Assembly: GCA_029593465.1 (NCBI GenBank)
Contig: JAKTNK010000003.1
Span: 62,001 to 126,000, forward strand
Direction of reading: 5' to 3'
DNA length: 64,000 bases
Source: Streptococcus suis
GTDB lineage: Bacteria; Bacillota; Bacilli; Lactobacillales; Streptococcaceae
The notes under the pieces were generated by a model. It worked only from the letters and a program-made list of their open reading frames with translations, did no database searches and was not told the origin of the DNA. Each line of letters starts with the position of its first letter. The stretch's first letter is position 1. Position numbers and translations under genes: made by a program. Below are positions 18,086 to 26,209 of this stretch, piece after piece.

Positions 18086-18713
18086 CAACTACTTCTCCTT
18101 TATCTATCGTGATGAGACGATGAGCAGTCTCAATCTCTTCCTTGTCATGCGTCACTTCAATAATCGTACAACCTTTTTGATGGTAACTGTCTATCAACTG
18201 ATGGACCAAAGCCTTTGTCTCACGATCCAAACCAGTTGTCACCTCATCCAGAAGCAGAACCTTGGGCTCAAATAAGAGGTTGCGCACCAGTGCAACGCGC
18301 TGCTTTTCACCACCCGATAAATCTTTGATCGCCTGATCTAGGTAGGCACCTGTCAAACCAAGAGCTTCCAGATAAGCTAGCACTCTACTCTCATCAAAGT
18401 CCAATTGTCGAATAAGAAAGGGAAAGGCCATATTATCCCTCACGGTCTCACCAAACAGGACTGGCTGCTGAAAACAATAAGATACCTGCCGCCGATACGA
18501 TAACAAGTCTAACTGTTTCAACGACTGCCCTTGAAAGACAATATCGCCTGATGTCGGGGAAATCAGAGAGGATAAAAGCCTTAACAAACTACTCTTACCA
18601 CTACCAGAAGGACCGACAAGCGTCACACGCTCCCCTTCTGATACTGAAAAAGACACTTCTTTTAAAATAGACTTATCAGCAACCTGATAAGCAATACGAT
18701 TGATTGTAAACAT
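18063..18713 (-). CDS. FetA-like ABC transporter ATP-binding protein
   Basis: 216 residues, one ATPase domain: Walker [10 protein letters not shown] (about 34-42), Q-loop YCFQQPVLF, signature LSGGEKQR, Walker B VLLLDEVTTGLD and switch His in EVTHDKEE. It pairs with the overlapping FetB-like permease. The start is odd: ATG 18711-18713 has no ribosome binding site, and a consensus -10 (TATAAT) ends only 7 bases before it. The transcript may therefore be leaderless, or the true start is further downstream. The N-terminus MFTINRIAYQVADKSIL is nevertheless a natural ABC start. Confidence 0.87.
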   Translation of the reverse strand: MFTINRIAYQVADKSILKEVSFSVSEGERVTLVGPSGSGKSSLLRLLSSLISPTSGDIVFQGQSLKQLDLLSYRRQVSYCFQQPVLFGETVRDNMAFPFLIRQLDFDESRVLAYLEALGLTGAYLDQAIKDLSGGEKQRVALVRNLLFEPKVLLLDEVTTGLDRETKALVHQLIDSYHQKGCTIIEVTHDKEEIETAHRLITIDKGEVVDDRRIGE

Positions 18714-18720
18714 AGTTTTT

Positions 18721-18748
18721 ATTATAAAACAAATCCCAAACGAAGCAA
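18721..18748 (-). promoter_or_regulatory. Promoter of the FetAB-like operon
   Basis: TTGCTT (-35, 18743-18748), 16-base spacer, TATAAT (-10, 18721-18726) on the minus strand. The expected transcription start falls on or next to the annotated ATG. Confidence 0.6.
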
Positions 18749-18791
18749 ATGATATGACTAATAACTATTCTGCCATCATACCCAAACCATT

Positions 18792-18819
18792 AAAAAAACA
18801 ACCCTAGGGTTGCTTTTTT
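18792..18819. terminator. Terminator after rpsO
   Basis: CAACCCTAGGGTTG palindrome with A-run on the left and T-run on the right. On the minus strand it is followed by seven Ts. Confidence 0.85.
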
Positions 18820-18820
18820 A

Positions 18821-19090
18821 TTAGCGACGTAGTCCGAGTGACTGGATAAGTGCGCGGTAACGGTTAACGTCAGTACGGCGTAGGTAAGCCAACAAGTTAC
18901 GACGGTGACCGATTTTTTTCATCAAACCACGGTAAGTTGCATGGTCTTTTTTATGTTGTTTGATGTGGTCGTTCAAGTGATTGATTTCCCAAGTAAGAAC
19001 GGCTACTTGAACTTCGACGCTACCAGTATCACCTTCGTGACGAGCGTATTGTGAAATGATTTCATTTTTCTTCTCTTTTGAGATTGCCAT
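18821..19090 (-). CDS. rpsO: 30S ribosomal protein S15
   Basis: 89 residues, the exact family length. S15 signatures include [37 protein letters not shown] and the ending [20 protein letters not shown]. It binds the central domain of 16S rRNA early in 30S assembly. ATG follows AAGGAGACAT. It has a strong promoter inside the 3' end of the MFS gene and a leader of about 85 bases. The leader contains GGTTTT/AAAACC complementary arms, which could mediate S15 feedback, although no known leader class was recognised. Confidence 0.97.
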   Translation of the reverse strand: MAISKEKKNEIISQYARHEGDTGSVEVQVAVLTWEINHLNDHIKQHKKDHATYRGLMKKIGHRRNLLAYLRRTDVNRYRALIQSLGLRR

Positions 19091-19182
19091 AATATGTCTC
19101 CTTTTTTTACTTTATCCGAGTCTTAGGTTTTGGCAAGCCTAAAACCAAGAAAAAGTTGGTTCTGTCGTTCATCGACCTTATT

Positions 19183-19211
19183 ATTTTATCAGATTAAATC
19201 ACTAGGGTCAA
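19183..19211 (-). promoter_or_regulatory. rpsO promoter
   Basis: TTGACC (19206-19211), exactly 17 bases, TAAAAT (19183-19188) on the minus strand. It is embedded in the last codons of the upstream MFS gene. Confidence 0.8.
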
Positions 19212-20376
19212 ATCTTTTCTTTTTACGATATAACAAGGCTAAGAATAAGATAGCTGCCATCCCCAGTGTCAGAAGACTGTATAAGCCAAAAACGGCGGTT
19301 GGTCCTGGTGCAAGAGCTGTTAATAATTGCAAGGCTAGTGCCGTCAAACCACCTCCAAGATTACAACCTAAAAGCACCACGGTTGTGGCCGTTGGAATTA
19401 GATGGGAGGGCATTCTTTCTGCTATGGTGTGAAAAGAATAGGTCAAGGCAAGTGAGTAGAAAAAGCCCGTTGACAAAGCTCCCAACGCTAGTAACCACCA
19501 ACCATTCGCCAGCCAAAGAAGGAGACAGCCCAAGCCAAAAATCAGACTGATACCCACTTGAAAAACGTTTCCTAACCAGGTTTTGAGCGGTGCATAAACC
19601 ATACCAGCTAAAATTCCCATAACCATCATCACACTCAGTAAAACACTGGATTGGCTAGCCGTCCCTAGACCAAGTTGTTCCACTACTTGGGGCAAGCGGA
19701 TGGTTACCGAGGAATTCACTAAAATGATAAAGCCGGCATACAAGGCAATCCCCAAAAGATAAAGCAACTGGCTAGCAGATAGGTGTTGAGAGGAGGTTAT
19801 ATATTCTGAATATTCTGCATCAGCGGTAATGCCAGGCACAAAAGTCAGATACATCACTAAAATCACCAAGCCCACCCCATAAATAGCAAAGGCTGCTGAC
19901 CAAGATATGCCAATTAACTGACCCGCCAGAAACGTTAATAGAGCAGACCCTAATACCTCTACCGAGCCTCTAAGCCCAAGCATCCGAGTCCGATCAGCAC
20001 CTGTAAAACGCTGACTAATCACATTGATAGCACGGGCATTAAGCATCCCAATCCCAGCCCCTAACAAGAGACGAGAGGCGAGTATCAACGGATAAGACTG
20101 TAACAATAACGGCAAACTCCCACCAATAGATAAGAGCAACAAACCGGTGACAATGATTGCTCTCTCCTTCAGCCAGCGATTCATCAAAGGCGTTAACAAA
20201 AGAATCGCAATAATGGCAAAAGAAGAAATAGGAATGAGGCGTTCCATTTGCGCCGCCGTGTATCCTTGCTCCTTAAAATGCGCTATCATTTGAGGTAGGG
20301 CTGGCGAAACTGCGAAGGTGGAGACCATCATTAGGGATAAGGAGAGCAGACTCGCTCTTTCAAGGGTTGATTTCAT
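19189..20376 (-). CDS. Major facilitator superfamily transporter
   Basis: 395 residues, about 12 hydrophobic helices. The first loop is PQMIAHF...RLIPISSFAIIAILLLTPLMNRWLKERA, and RAINVISQRFTGADRTRMLGLRGS recalls the second conserved MFS loop. The substrate is not evident; drug or metabolite efflux is most likely by family. ATG 20374-20376 was chosen over the GTG six codons upstream because AAAGG lies between them. It is divergent from a Crp/Fnr-type regulator, with a palindromic operator between the promoters, so it is the likely regulated target. Confidence 0.85.
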   Translation of the reverse strand: MKSTLERASLLSLSLMMVSTFAVSPALPQMIAHFKEQGYTAAQMERLIPISSFAIIAILLLTPLMNRWLKERAIIVTGLLLLSIGGSLPLLLQSYPLILASRLLLGAGIGMLNARAINVISQRFTGADRTRMLGLRGSVEVLGSALLTFLAGQLIGISWSAAFAIYGVGLVILVMYLTFVPGITADAEYSEYITSSQHLSASQLLYLLGIALYAGFIILVNSSVTIRLPQVVEQLGLGTASQSSVLLSVMMVMGILAGMVYAPLKTWLGNVFQVGISLIFGLGCLLLWLANGWWLLALGALSTGFFYSLALTYSFHTIAERMPSHLIPTATTVVLLGCNLGGGLTALALQLLTALAPGPTAVFGLYSLLTLGMAAILFLALLYRKKKRFDPSDLI

Positions 20377-20388
20377 AGATAACCTTTC

Positions 20389-20417
20389 TTGCACAAATAA
20401 GCTATGCCCAGTATAAT
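20389..20417 (+). promoter_or_regulatory. Promoter of the Crp/Fnr-family gene (overlapping divergent MFS promoter)
   Basis: TTGCAC (20389-20394), 17 bases, TATAAT (20412-20417) on the plus strand. The same bases on the minus strand give TATACT (20410-20415), a plausible -10 for the MFS gene. Confidence 0.75.
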
Positions 20418-20436
20418 GAAAGGCACACTAGAAAAA

Positions 20437-20452
20437 TAGGACCTATGTCCTA
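20437..20452. promoter_or_regulatory. Candidate operator: TAGGAC-N4-GTCCTA palindrome
   Basis: Perfect 6+6 inverted repeat with a 4-base spacer, the geometry of Fnr/Crp-family sites (TTGAT-N4-ATCAA). It lies about 13-28 bases downstream of the predicted start of the regulator transcript and over the -35 region of the MFS promoter, so binding could repress both. Confidence 0.6.
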
Positions 20453-20460
20453 AAAAGGAT

Positions 20461-21126
20461 GTGAAAACGATTTTAACACCAAAAGAGTTAAGCCAGTACC
20501 TCTCTCACGATGCTATCACACGCTTTTTCCCAAAACCTTACCACGCCAAACTCCAACTAACCACCTATCAAAAGGGACAAGCTATTTGTGTACAAGGAGA
20601 ATCTTTAGAATACCTATCCTACTTTTTATCCGGTAAAGCAAAAGTTAGCCGCCAATCAGCAAATGGCAAAGAACACATCTTAGAAACCCTGGAACAACCA
20701 ACGCTTATCGGAGACATCGAACTCATGACACAGCGACCAGCTGTCTCATCCGTGATTGCCTTGGAAGAGTGCTTGCTCATCCAGCTACCCCTAAGGTATC
20801 AAGCAGAGCTTTTAGCTGACCCTGTCTTTCTCTATCAGATTGGCCGAGAAATCGCGCAAAAATGTTATCTGCAAAATATTAGGGCGTCAGCCAATGTCGC
20901 CTATTCTGTCAAAGAACGCTTGGCAACACATATCCTGAACCATGCCAAAGATGGTCTTTATCATCTCGAATTGTCTCTCTTAGCAGATGCCTTTGGCACC
21001 AGTTACCGTCATCTAAACCGTGTGATGAAACAACTTGTTGACGAGGGGATTATCGCTAAAAAAGAGGTTAAATGCTACGCTATCAGGAATCAAAAAAAGC
21101 TTCAACTCTTGGCTATCCAAGACTGA
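20461..21126 (+). CDS. Crp/Fnr-family transcriptional regulator
   Basis: 221 residues. An N-terminal cyclic-nucleotide-type beta-barrel (YQKGQAICVQGESLEYLSYFLSGKAKV...LIGDIELM) occupies about residues 1-125. A dimerisation helix follows, then a winged HTH with LSLLADAFGTSYRHLNRVMKQLVDEGII (about 166-195). No Cys cluster for an Fe-S centre is visible at the N-terminus, so an Fnr-type oxygen sensor is unlikely; the YeiL or Flp type is closer. The start is GTG 20461-20463, close to AAAAAGGAT. It is divergent from the MFS gene, and its last codons overlap its own terminator hairpin. Confidence 0.85.
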   Translation: MKTILTPKELSQYLSHDAITRFFPKPYHAKLQLTTYQKGQAICVQGESLEYLSYFLSGKAKVSRQSANGKEHILETLEQPTLIGDIELMTQRPAVSSVIALEECLLIQLPLRYQAELLADPVFLYQIGREIAQKCYLQNIRASANVAYSVKERLATHILNHAKDGLYHLELSLLADAFGTSYRHLNRVMKQLVDEGIIAKKEVKCYAIRNQKKLQLLAIQD

Positions 21127-21136
21127 AGCTTTTTTC
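21092..21136. terminator. Bidirectional terminator between Crp/Fnr gene and uracil permease gene
   Basis: AAAAAGCTTCA ... TGAAGCTTTTT arms with an inner TTGG-CTAT-CCAA stem. It overlaps the 3' end of the regulator CDS. Confidence 0.85.
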
Positions 21137-22464
21137 TAATGATGAGATTTAGGCGCTGCTGGCAAGACCAGGTTTAACACAACACCGACAATCGCACTGA
21201 GGGCTGTTCCTGACAAGGTCAAAACCCCTAGATTGAGGGTTGCTCCCCCAAGACCAAGAACCAGCATGGCACTGGCGATAATAAGGTTACGCACTTGACT
21301 AAAATCAACGCGACGCTCAATCAAGACTTTCAGACCATTGCTAGCAATCACCCCATACAAGAGGATAGACATGCCTCCAAGCACAGCACTTGGAATCGTT
21401 GAAATCAAGGCTGTAAACTTACCGAAGAATGAAAAGGCAATCGCAATCAGGGCTGCATTTCGGATAACAGAGACTGAGGCAATGCGGGTCATGCCGATAA
21501 CACCGGTATTTTCCCCATATGTGGTATTAGCTGGCCCACCAATAAAGGCTGAAAAAGCTGTTGCCAAACCATCACCAACAAGGGTACGTTTTAATCCCGG
21601 GTCTTTCAAGAATTGACGTCCTGTGATTTGACCAAGAACGGTGTGATCTCCGATATGCTCTGCAATGGTCACGACTGCAATCGGTAAGATAGCCAGCATC
21701 TCTGATCCAAAGTAAGCATGGTAGGCTTTGAAATAAGCTGTTTTAAAAGGAAAGTAAAATTTTGGCAATTCAAACCAAGAGGCTTTAGCAATTGGTGAAA
21801 AATCAACCAAACCTAGAAAGGCTGCTAAGATATAGCCACCAATGATAGCAAAAAGGAAAGGGATGATTTTAACAAAACCGCGCCCACTGGTATTGATTAA
21901 GGCTGCAATCAAGAAGGTGACAAGGGCAACTAAGATATTGCGCCAATCAGCATCTGCCACAAAGCCGGCATTGGTAACAGCTGAATTAGCAAGACCCAGA
22001 CCGATAACAATAATCATCGGACCAATAACGATAGGCGGTAACAAGGTATCAATCCAGGCTGTCCCTGCTAAACGCACAATACCAGCAATGAGCACGTAGA
22101 TAAGACCGACAAAGAAAATACCCGTCTGTGCCGCTGATACATCGCCCCCCATGGCCTGAATAGCTGTTGCCATGGCTGTAATATAAGCAAAGGACGACCC
22201 GAGATAGACCGGTACTTTAAACTGAGTGGCCACTTGATAAATCAAGGTTCCAACACCTGAAGCAAATAAGGCTACTGATACCGGCATCCCCAAGATTAAA
22301 GGCACTAAGATGGTTGCACCAAACATGGCAAAAACATGTTGGAAACTCAATAAAAGACCTTTACCAAAAGCAGGCTTATCATTAACATCTAACAGTAGGT
22401 TAACTTTTTGCAAGTCAACATCAATAACCGAATGTTCATCGACAGTAGAATGATTATGTGACAT
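21136..22464 (-). CDS. uraA: Uracil permease, NCS2 family
   Basis: About 442 residues with 14 membrane helices expected. NCS2 signatures are visible: LLLSFQHVFAMFGATILVPL, the substrate-site strand region VAEHIGDH-like (VVTIAEHIGDHTVLGQ, with the conserved Glu) and FIGGPANTTYGENTGVIGMT. It imports uracil with protons. Two starts are possible: ATG 22462-22464, close behind AAGAGGAG, or GTG 22501-22503, 11 bases after AAAAGGAG. The shorter form fits homologues better. A PyrR-type leader precedes it, so pyrimidine feedback is expected. Confidence 0.9.
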   Translation of the reverse strand: MSHNHSTVDEHSVIDVDLQKVNLLLDVNDKPAFGKGLLLSFQHVFAMFGATILVPLILGMPVSVALFASGVGTLIYQVATQFKVPVYLGSSFAYITAMATAIQAMGGDVSAAQTGIFFVGLIYVLIAGIVRLAGTAWIDTLLPPIVIGPMIIVIGLGLANSAVTNAGFVADADWRNILVALVTFLIAALINTSGRGFVKIIPFLFAIIGGYILAAFLGLVDFSPIAKASWFELPKFYFPFKTAYFKAYHAYFGSEMLAILPIAVVTIAEHIGDHTVLGQITGRQFLKDPGLKRTLVGDGLATAFSAFIGGPANTTYGENTGVIGMTRIASVSVIRNAALIAIAFSFFGKFTALISTIPSAVLGGMSILLYGVIASNGLKVLIERRVDFSQVRNLIIASAMLVLGLGGATLNLGVLTLSGTALSAIVGVVLNLVLPAAPKSHH

Positions 22465-22503
22465 ATCTCCTCTTTCTCTGGGCATCAGAAAAGTCATATT
22501 CAC

Positions 22504-22635
22504 TTTGAATACAACTCCTTTTGTCTATACAAAAGGACCCAGCTACCTTCTTATAGTCATAGGCCCTCAAAATGTTCTTTGATGTCTTTCTCACCTCACG
22601 GGATGAGTTTAAAAACCTACGCTTTTAGTATTCTA
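22504..22635 (-). promoter_or_regulatory. PyrR-type regulatory leader of the uracil permease gene
   Basis: Extended -10 TGCTAGAAT (TAGAAT at 22630-22635) is followed at 22581-22608 by CTCATCCCGTGAGGTGAGAAAG. This resembles the PyrR-binding loop consensus UCC-GNGAGGU-GA-AAG. Downstream, TCCTTTTGT-ATAG-ACAAAAGGA (22516-22537) forms a 9-bp hairpin typical of PyrR-leader terminators, but the following U-run is poor and its 3' arm contains AAAAGGA, a ribosome-binding sequence. Confidence 0.6.
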
Positions 22636-22672
22636 GCATAAGACTTTTAAAAAAGCTAGCTCTTTTGTCAAG

Positions 22673-22701
22673 AAAAACACTTACCCCCTTAAAGGGATAA
22701 G
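22673..22701 (-). terminator. Terminator after the purine permease gene
   Basis: CTTATCCC / GGGGTAAG stem (one GU pair), 6-nt loop, then TGTTTTTC on the minus strand. Confidence 0.75.
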
Positions 22702-22708
22702 CGGTAAG

Positions 22709-24028
22709 CTAGTCTTTTTCTTTTAACACAAGGTTTAACAGAAGCGCTGCAAGGGTTCCTGTTGAAATCCCTGATGATAAAATCATTTGAATAGGAACGG
22801 GTAATCCTACCAAAAGTTCTGGACGAACCGTCACCCCAATCCCAAGAGCAAACGCAACTGAAATAATGAGCAACTCACGATCGCCAATCTTAACAGTTGC
22901 AAGGGTTTTAATGCCTTGAGCCGCGACCAAACCAAACATAATCACACCCACTCCTCCCAAAACGGGTTGCGGCATAATCGCAATTAAGGCCGATAATTTG
23001 GGAAAGACCCCCAGAAAGGCTAAGAGCAACCCGGCAATAATCATCACATAACGGCTAGACACCTTAGTTAACGTGATAAGACCGACGTTTTGAGAGAAAG
23101 CTGTGTTGGGACCTGCACCAAAAAGTCCTGCTAACATCGAACCAACACCATCTGCTAAGACACCATTAGCAGCGCGCTCACTTGTCATCTTGAAATCGGA
23201 GGCTTCACCAATCGCCATCATAATCCCAACCGTACCAATCAAAGAAACCACATAGGCTGGCACAAAAGAAAGGATCGCTGATAGATTAAACGTTACACCA
23301 TAATTAAACACCTTAGGGAGGGCAAACCAGGCCGCATTATGAACCGCTGACAAATCCACCTTACCAAGGAAGATACAGAGGCTATACCCAAAAATCATCC
23401 CAATGAAAACAGAGGCAGTTGACCATAGGCCCTTACCATAGTAGTTTAATAAAAGTGTGAACACCATGACCACGGCAGCAATGGTGATATTCTCAACAGA
23501 GCCATAATCGTTAGCACCAGAACCACCTGCAGCCCAATCCATGCTAACTGGTAATAAGGTAATCCCGATGAGAGCAACCACTGTTCCTGTGATCAAGGGA
23601 GGAAAGAACCTCATCAATGGTCTGATAAATCGGCTAAGCAGGATTTCAACCAAAGCCCCTGCAATCGTAGCACCGACAATCCCAGCGATGCCAAAGCGAC
23701 TGCCAACCGAAATAGCTGGATTGGCAAAGGTAAAGTCTGTCCCCATCATCCCTGATACACGAGAACCAACTGGTCCCAGACCTTTAGATTGAAGGATAGT
23801 GGCTAACCCAGCCACAAATATCGACGCAGATACCATGATGGCTGTGTCTTCAACACTCAATTGGAGTGCACCTGCAACCACAAGAGGCACAGCAATAATC
23901 CCAGCAAAAGCCGCTAAAATATGTTGCAAGGCTAAGACAAGGGATACCCCAACAGGGGGCTTATCATCAATGGTATAAAGCATTTGCTCTTTGGCAATAT
24001 CGGAAGACGATTTCTTTTCTAAAGGCAT
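22709..24028 (-). CDS. Xanthine/uric acid-type purine permease, NCS2 family
   Basis: 439 residues. The NCS2 purine branch is recognised by LVLALQHILAAFAGIIAVPLVV, GVGSRFGIAGIVGA-like sequence after MMGTDFTFANPAI, the substrate-site region GIMMAIGEASDF (conserved Glu) and GLFGAGPNTAFSQNVGLI. PbuX/UacT-type proteins import xanthine or uric acid with protons. ATG 24026-24028 (MPLEKKSSSD) was chosen; the GTG three codons upstream overlaps the AAAG ribosome site. It has its own promoter. No guanine riboswitch or clear PurR box was found in the gap shared with def. Confidence 0.88.
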   Translation of the reverse strand: MPLEKKSSSDIAKEQMLYTIDDKPPVGVSLVLALQHILAAFAGIIAVPLVVAGALQLSVEDTAIMVSASIFVAGLATILQSKGLGPVGSRVSGMMGTDFTFANPAISVGSRFGIAGIVGATIAGALVEILLSRFIRPLMRFFPPLITGTVVALIGITLLPVSMDWAAGGSGANDYGSVENITIAAVVMVFTLLLNYYGKGLWSTASVFIGMIFGYSLCIFLGKVDLSAVHNAAWFALPKVFNYGVTFNLSAILSFVPAYVVSLIGTVGIMMAIGEASDFKMTSERAANGVLADGVGSMLAGLFGAGPNTAFSQNVGLITLTKVSSRYVMIIAGLLLAFLGVFPKLSALIAIMPQPVLGGVGVIMFGLVAAQGIKTLATVKIGDRELLIISVAFALGIGVTVRPELLVGLPVPIQMILSSGISTGTLAALLLNLVLKEKD

Positions 24029-24057
24029 AATAATCACTTTCTAAAAAATAATAACCT

Positions 24058-24086
24058 ATTTTAGCAGACTTCCAACGATTCTTCAA
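24058..24086 (-). promoter_or_regulatory. Purine permease promoter
   Basis: TTGAAG (24081-24086), 17 bases, TAAAAT (24058-24063) preceded by TG (extended -10), minus strand. Confidence 0.7.
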
Positions 24087-24177
24087 GACTAAAATCGACT
24101 ATTTTTAGCCATTAACACAAAAATCATTCGCTTTTAAGCTAATCTTCCCTCTCCTAAAAAGGACACCTAGCTCAACC

Positions 24178-24206
24178 TTTAATTGAGGTTCATTTTATGA
24201 TATAGT
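24178..24206 (+). promoter_or_regulatory. Possible def promoter
   Basis: TTTAAT, 17 bases, TATAGT on the plus strand. The leader is about 35 bases. Confidence 0.4.
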
Positions 24207-24249
24207 AGAAGATACGAAAGTTATCTTTAAATCTAGCAAAGGAAACCCT

Positions 24250-24864
24250 ATGTTACCCATTGAAAAAATCACCAAAGCTTCACATTTGATTGATATGACT
24301 GATATTATCCGCGAAGGCAACCCTACCCTACGAGCAAAGGCTGAAGAAGTGACATTTCCACTGTCAGACCAAGATAGCATCCTAGGAGAAAAAATGATGC
24401 AGTTTTTAAAGCATTCTCAAGATCCTGTGATGGCTGAAAAACTTGGTCTTCGTGGTGGCGTTGGTCTTGCCGCACCTCAACTAGACATCTCAAAACGCAT
24501 TATTGCTGTATTGGTGCCGAATCCATATGACGAGGAGGGCAATCCCCCGCAGGAAGCTTATAGCCTTCAAGAAGTCATGTACAACCCTAAAATCGTCTCC
24601 CACTCTGTCCAAGACGCTGCTCTAGCAGATGGTGAAGGCTGTCTTTCTGTGGATAGAGTTGTCGAAGGCTACGTGGTACGTCATTCACGCGTTACCGTAG
24701 AATACTTTGATAAACATGGCGACAAGCATAAAGTCAAGTTGAAAGGCTATAATGCTATTGTTGTCCAACATGAGATTGATCATATCAATGGAATCATGTT
24801 CTATGACCGCATCAATCAAGACAACCCCTTTGCCATCAAAGAAGGCATGCTGATTATCGAATAA
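24250..24864 (+). CDS. def: Peptide deformylase
   Basis: 204 residues, the streptococcal type 2 PDF length. All three catalytic motifs are present: [14 protein letters not shown] (metal Cys) and QHEIDH (two metal His and the catalytic Glu). The [13 protein letters not shown] insertion is typical of type 2 enzymes. It removes the formyl group from nascent proteins. ATG follows AAAGGA at 7 bases. It is monocistronic, with a strong terminator shared with convergent lplA. Confidence 0.97.
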   Translation: MLPIEKITKASHLIDMTDIIREGNPTLRAKAEEVTFPLSDQDSILGEKMMQFLKHSQDPVMAEKLGLRGGVGLAAPQLDISKRIIAVLVPNPYDEEGNPPQEAYSLQEVMYNPKIVSHSVQDAALADGEGCLSVDRVVEGYVVRHSRVTVEYFDKHGDKHKVKLKGYNAIVVQHEIDHINGIMFYDRINQDNPFAIKEGMLIIE

Positions 24865-24866
24865 TC

Positions 24867-24897
24867 AAAAAGCATCTCGATAAAACGAGATGCTTTT
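24867..24897. terminator. Bidirectional terminator between def and lplA
   Basis: AAAAGCATCTCG / CGAGATGCTTTT perfect 12-bp stem with a 6-nt loop. Confidence 0.9.
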
Positions 24898-24905
24898 CAT
24901 CTGCC

Positions 24906-25895
24906 TTAAGCCACAATGGCTTTAGCTACTTCTTCGGTTGTCATGCGTGAAAAATATTGTGTCGTATCAATGGTTTGTAATTTTTCCAGAACATATTTGT
25001 AATCATAACGCGTGCCGACTAACAGTTCCTCAATATCCTTAGCAGGTTTGACACCAAAGAAATCGCCGTAGATGGTTAGTCCCTTGATGACTGAGTTCTC
25101 AACATTGGCATAAGTCGTGATTTTCCCAGCAGGATAGCGAACGGCACGCGAAACGGTGTACTCAGGTGAGGAACCAAAATTCCATTCCCAAGTATTGAAT
25201 TGCTCTTCATAAGATTGTTGGATATTAGCTAAATCTTCCTCTGAAAGGACGTATTCTGTCATATCAGGATACTCTTCTTTCATTTGGTTCAAAAGAGCGT
25301 CTTGGAATTCTAAAATTGTCATTTTTTCTGGCAATTCGTTATTGATATTGGTGACACGGGCACGGACTGACTTGACCCCTTTAGACTCGATTTTATCCTT
25401 ACTTACCTTGAGGGCATCTCCTAAAACAGTCATGTCAACATCAAAAAGTAGGCAACCATGGTGCATCATGCGACCTTTATGGTAGGCTTGGGCATTGCCT
25501 GCGATTTTTTTACCGTCAATTTCAAGGTCATTACGACCTGAAAACTCCGCTTTAACACCTAGTTTAGCCAAGGTATCAATAACAGGCTTTGAAAAGGTCT
25601 CAAAATCAAAGGAACCTTCACCGGCTTTGTTAGAGATAATGGTGTAGTTGAGGTTGTTTAAGTCATGGTAGACGGCACCACCTCCTGAAAGACGACGCGC
25701 AATATGAATACCGTTTGCATCGGTGTACTCTTTGTTAATTTCTTCGATGGCATTTTGGTGACGACCGATGATAATAGATGGCTCATTTATCCACAAAATA
25801 AACAACTCATCCTCATCAACCAACTCACGAAAAGCGTAAGCTTCAAGGGCAATGTTGTAATAAGGATTGTTACTCGTATTGACAATGTATTTCAT
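24906..25895 (-). CDS. lplA: Lipoate-protein ligase A
   Basis: 329 residues. The LplA fold is marked by the N-terminal ITSN-like NTSNNPYYNIALE, RRLSGGGAVYHD (about 67-79), a catalytic Lys in DGKKIAGNAQ, and a C-terminal accessory domain. It activates lipoate with ATP and attaches it to a Lys of lipoyl domains. The gene lies downstream of pdhABCD, whose E2 and E3 each carry a lipoyl domain, so these are its likely substrates. It has its own promoter about 40 bases upstream and a terminator separates it from pdhD. Confidence 0.95.
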   Translation of the reverse strand: MKYIVNTSNNPYYNIALEAYAFRELVDEDELFILWINEPSIIIGRHQNAIEEINKEYTDANGIHIARRLSGGGAVYHDLNNLNYTIISNKAGEGSFDFETFSKPVIDTLAKLGVKAEFSGRNDLEIDGKKIAGNAQAYHKGRMMHHGCLLFDVDMTVLGDALKVSKDKIESKGVKSVRARVTNINNELPEKMTILEFQDALLNQMKEEYPDMTEYVLSEEDLANIQQSYEEQFNTWEWNFGSSPEYTVSRAVRYPAGKITTYANVENSVIKGLTIYGDFFGVKPAKDIEELLVGTRYDYKYVLEKLQTIDTTQYFSRMTTEEVAKAIVA

Positions 25896-26155
25896 AAAAA
25901 ACTCCTTTTAGCTTTTGTTAGCGTATTCAACTACCATTATAACAAAAACAGCCTGGAAAAGGTTAATTACTAGCTACTTCATCAGCATAAAGCGAGAGAC
26001 TCTGTTAATGAAACTATCAATGGAGATGACATCTGGTAAAACAAGCTGGTATTATTATCCCACTATCACTAAGAATGGCTTGATTTGAACACTTGTCAGC
26101 AGCGACTTCCTGATAGTTGTCACTCAGAAATCCCTACCCATGACTGCAAAATGAC
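25896..26155. other. Intergenic stretch between lplA and the pdh terminator
   Basis: No supported gene. It holds the lplA ribosome site (AAAAGGAG), the lplA promoter near 25936-25944 and about 200 bases of unassigned sequence up to the pdhD terminator. Confidence 0.5.
25936..25944 (-). promoter_or_regulatory. lplA promoter (extended -10)
   Basis: TGTTATAAT on the minus strand (TATAAT at 25936-25941). No convincing -35; the leader is about 35 bases. Confidence 0.6.
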
Positions 26156-26188
26156 AAAATGACCCTGCATCATCATACAGGGTCATTT
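26156..26188 (-). terminator. Terminator of the pdh operon
   Basis: AAATGACCCTG / CAGGGTCATTT 11-bp stem with a 10-nt loop, then TTG-rich sequence on the minus strand. Confidence 0.8.
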
Positions 26189-26209
26189 ACCTCGTTTTCA
26201 AGCGTTAGT

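Noticed and set aside
24029-24249. Guanine riboswitch or PurR box before the purine permease
   Set aside because: No purine aptamer core and no clear CCGAAC pair; only a standard promoter was seen.
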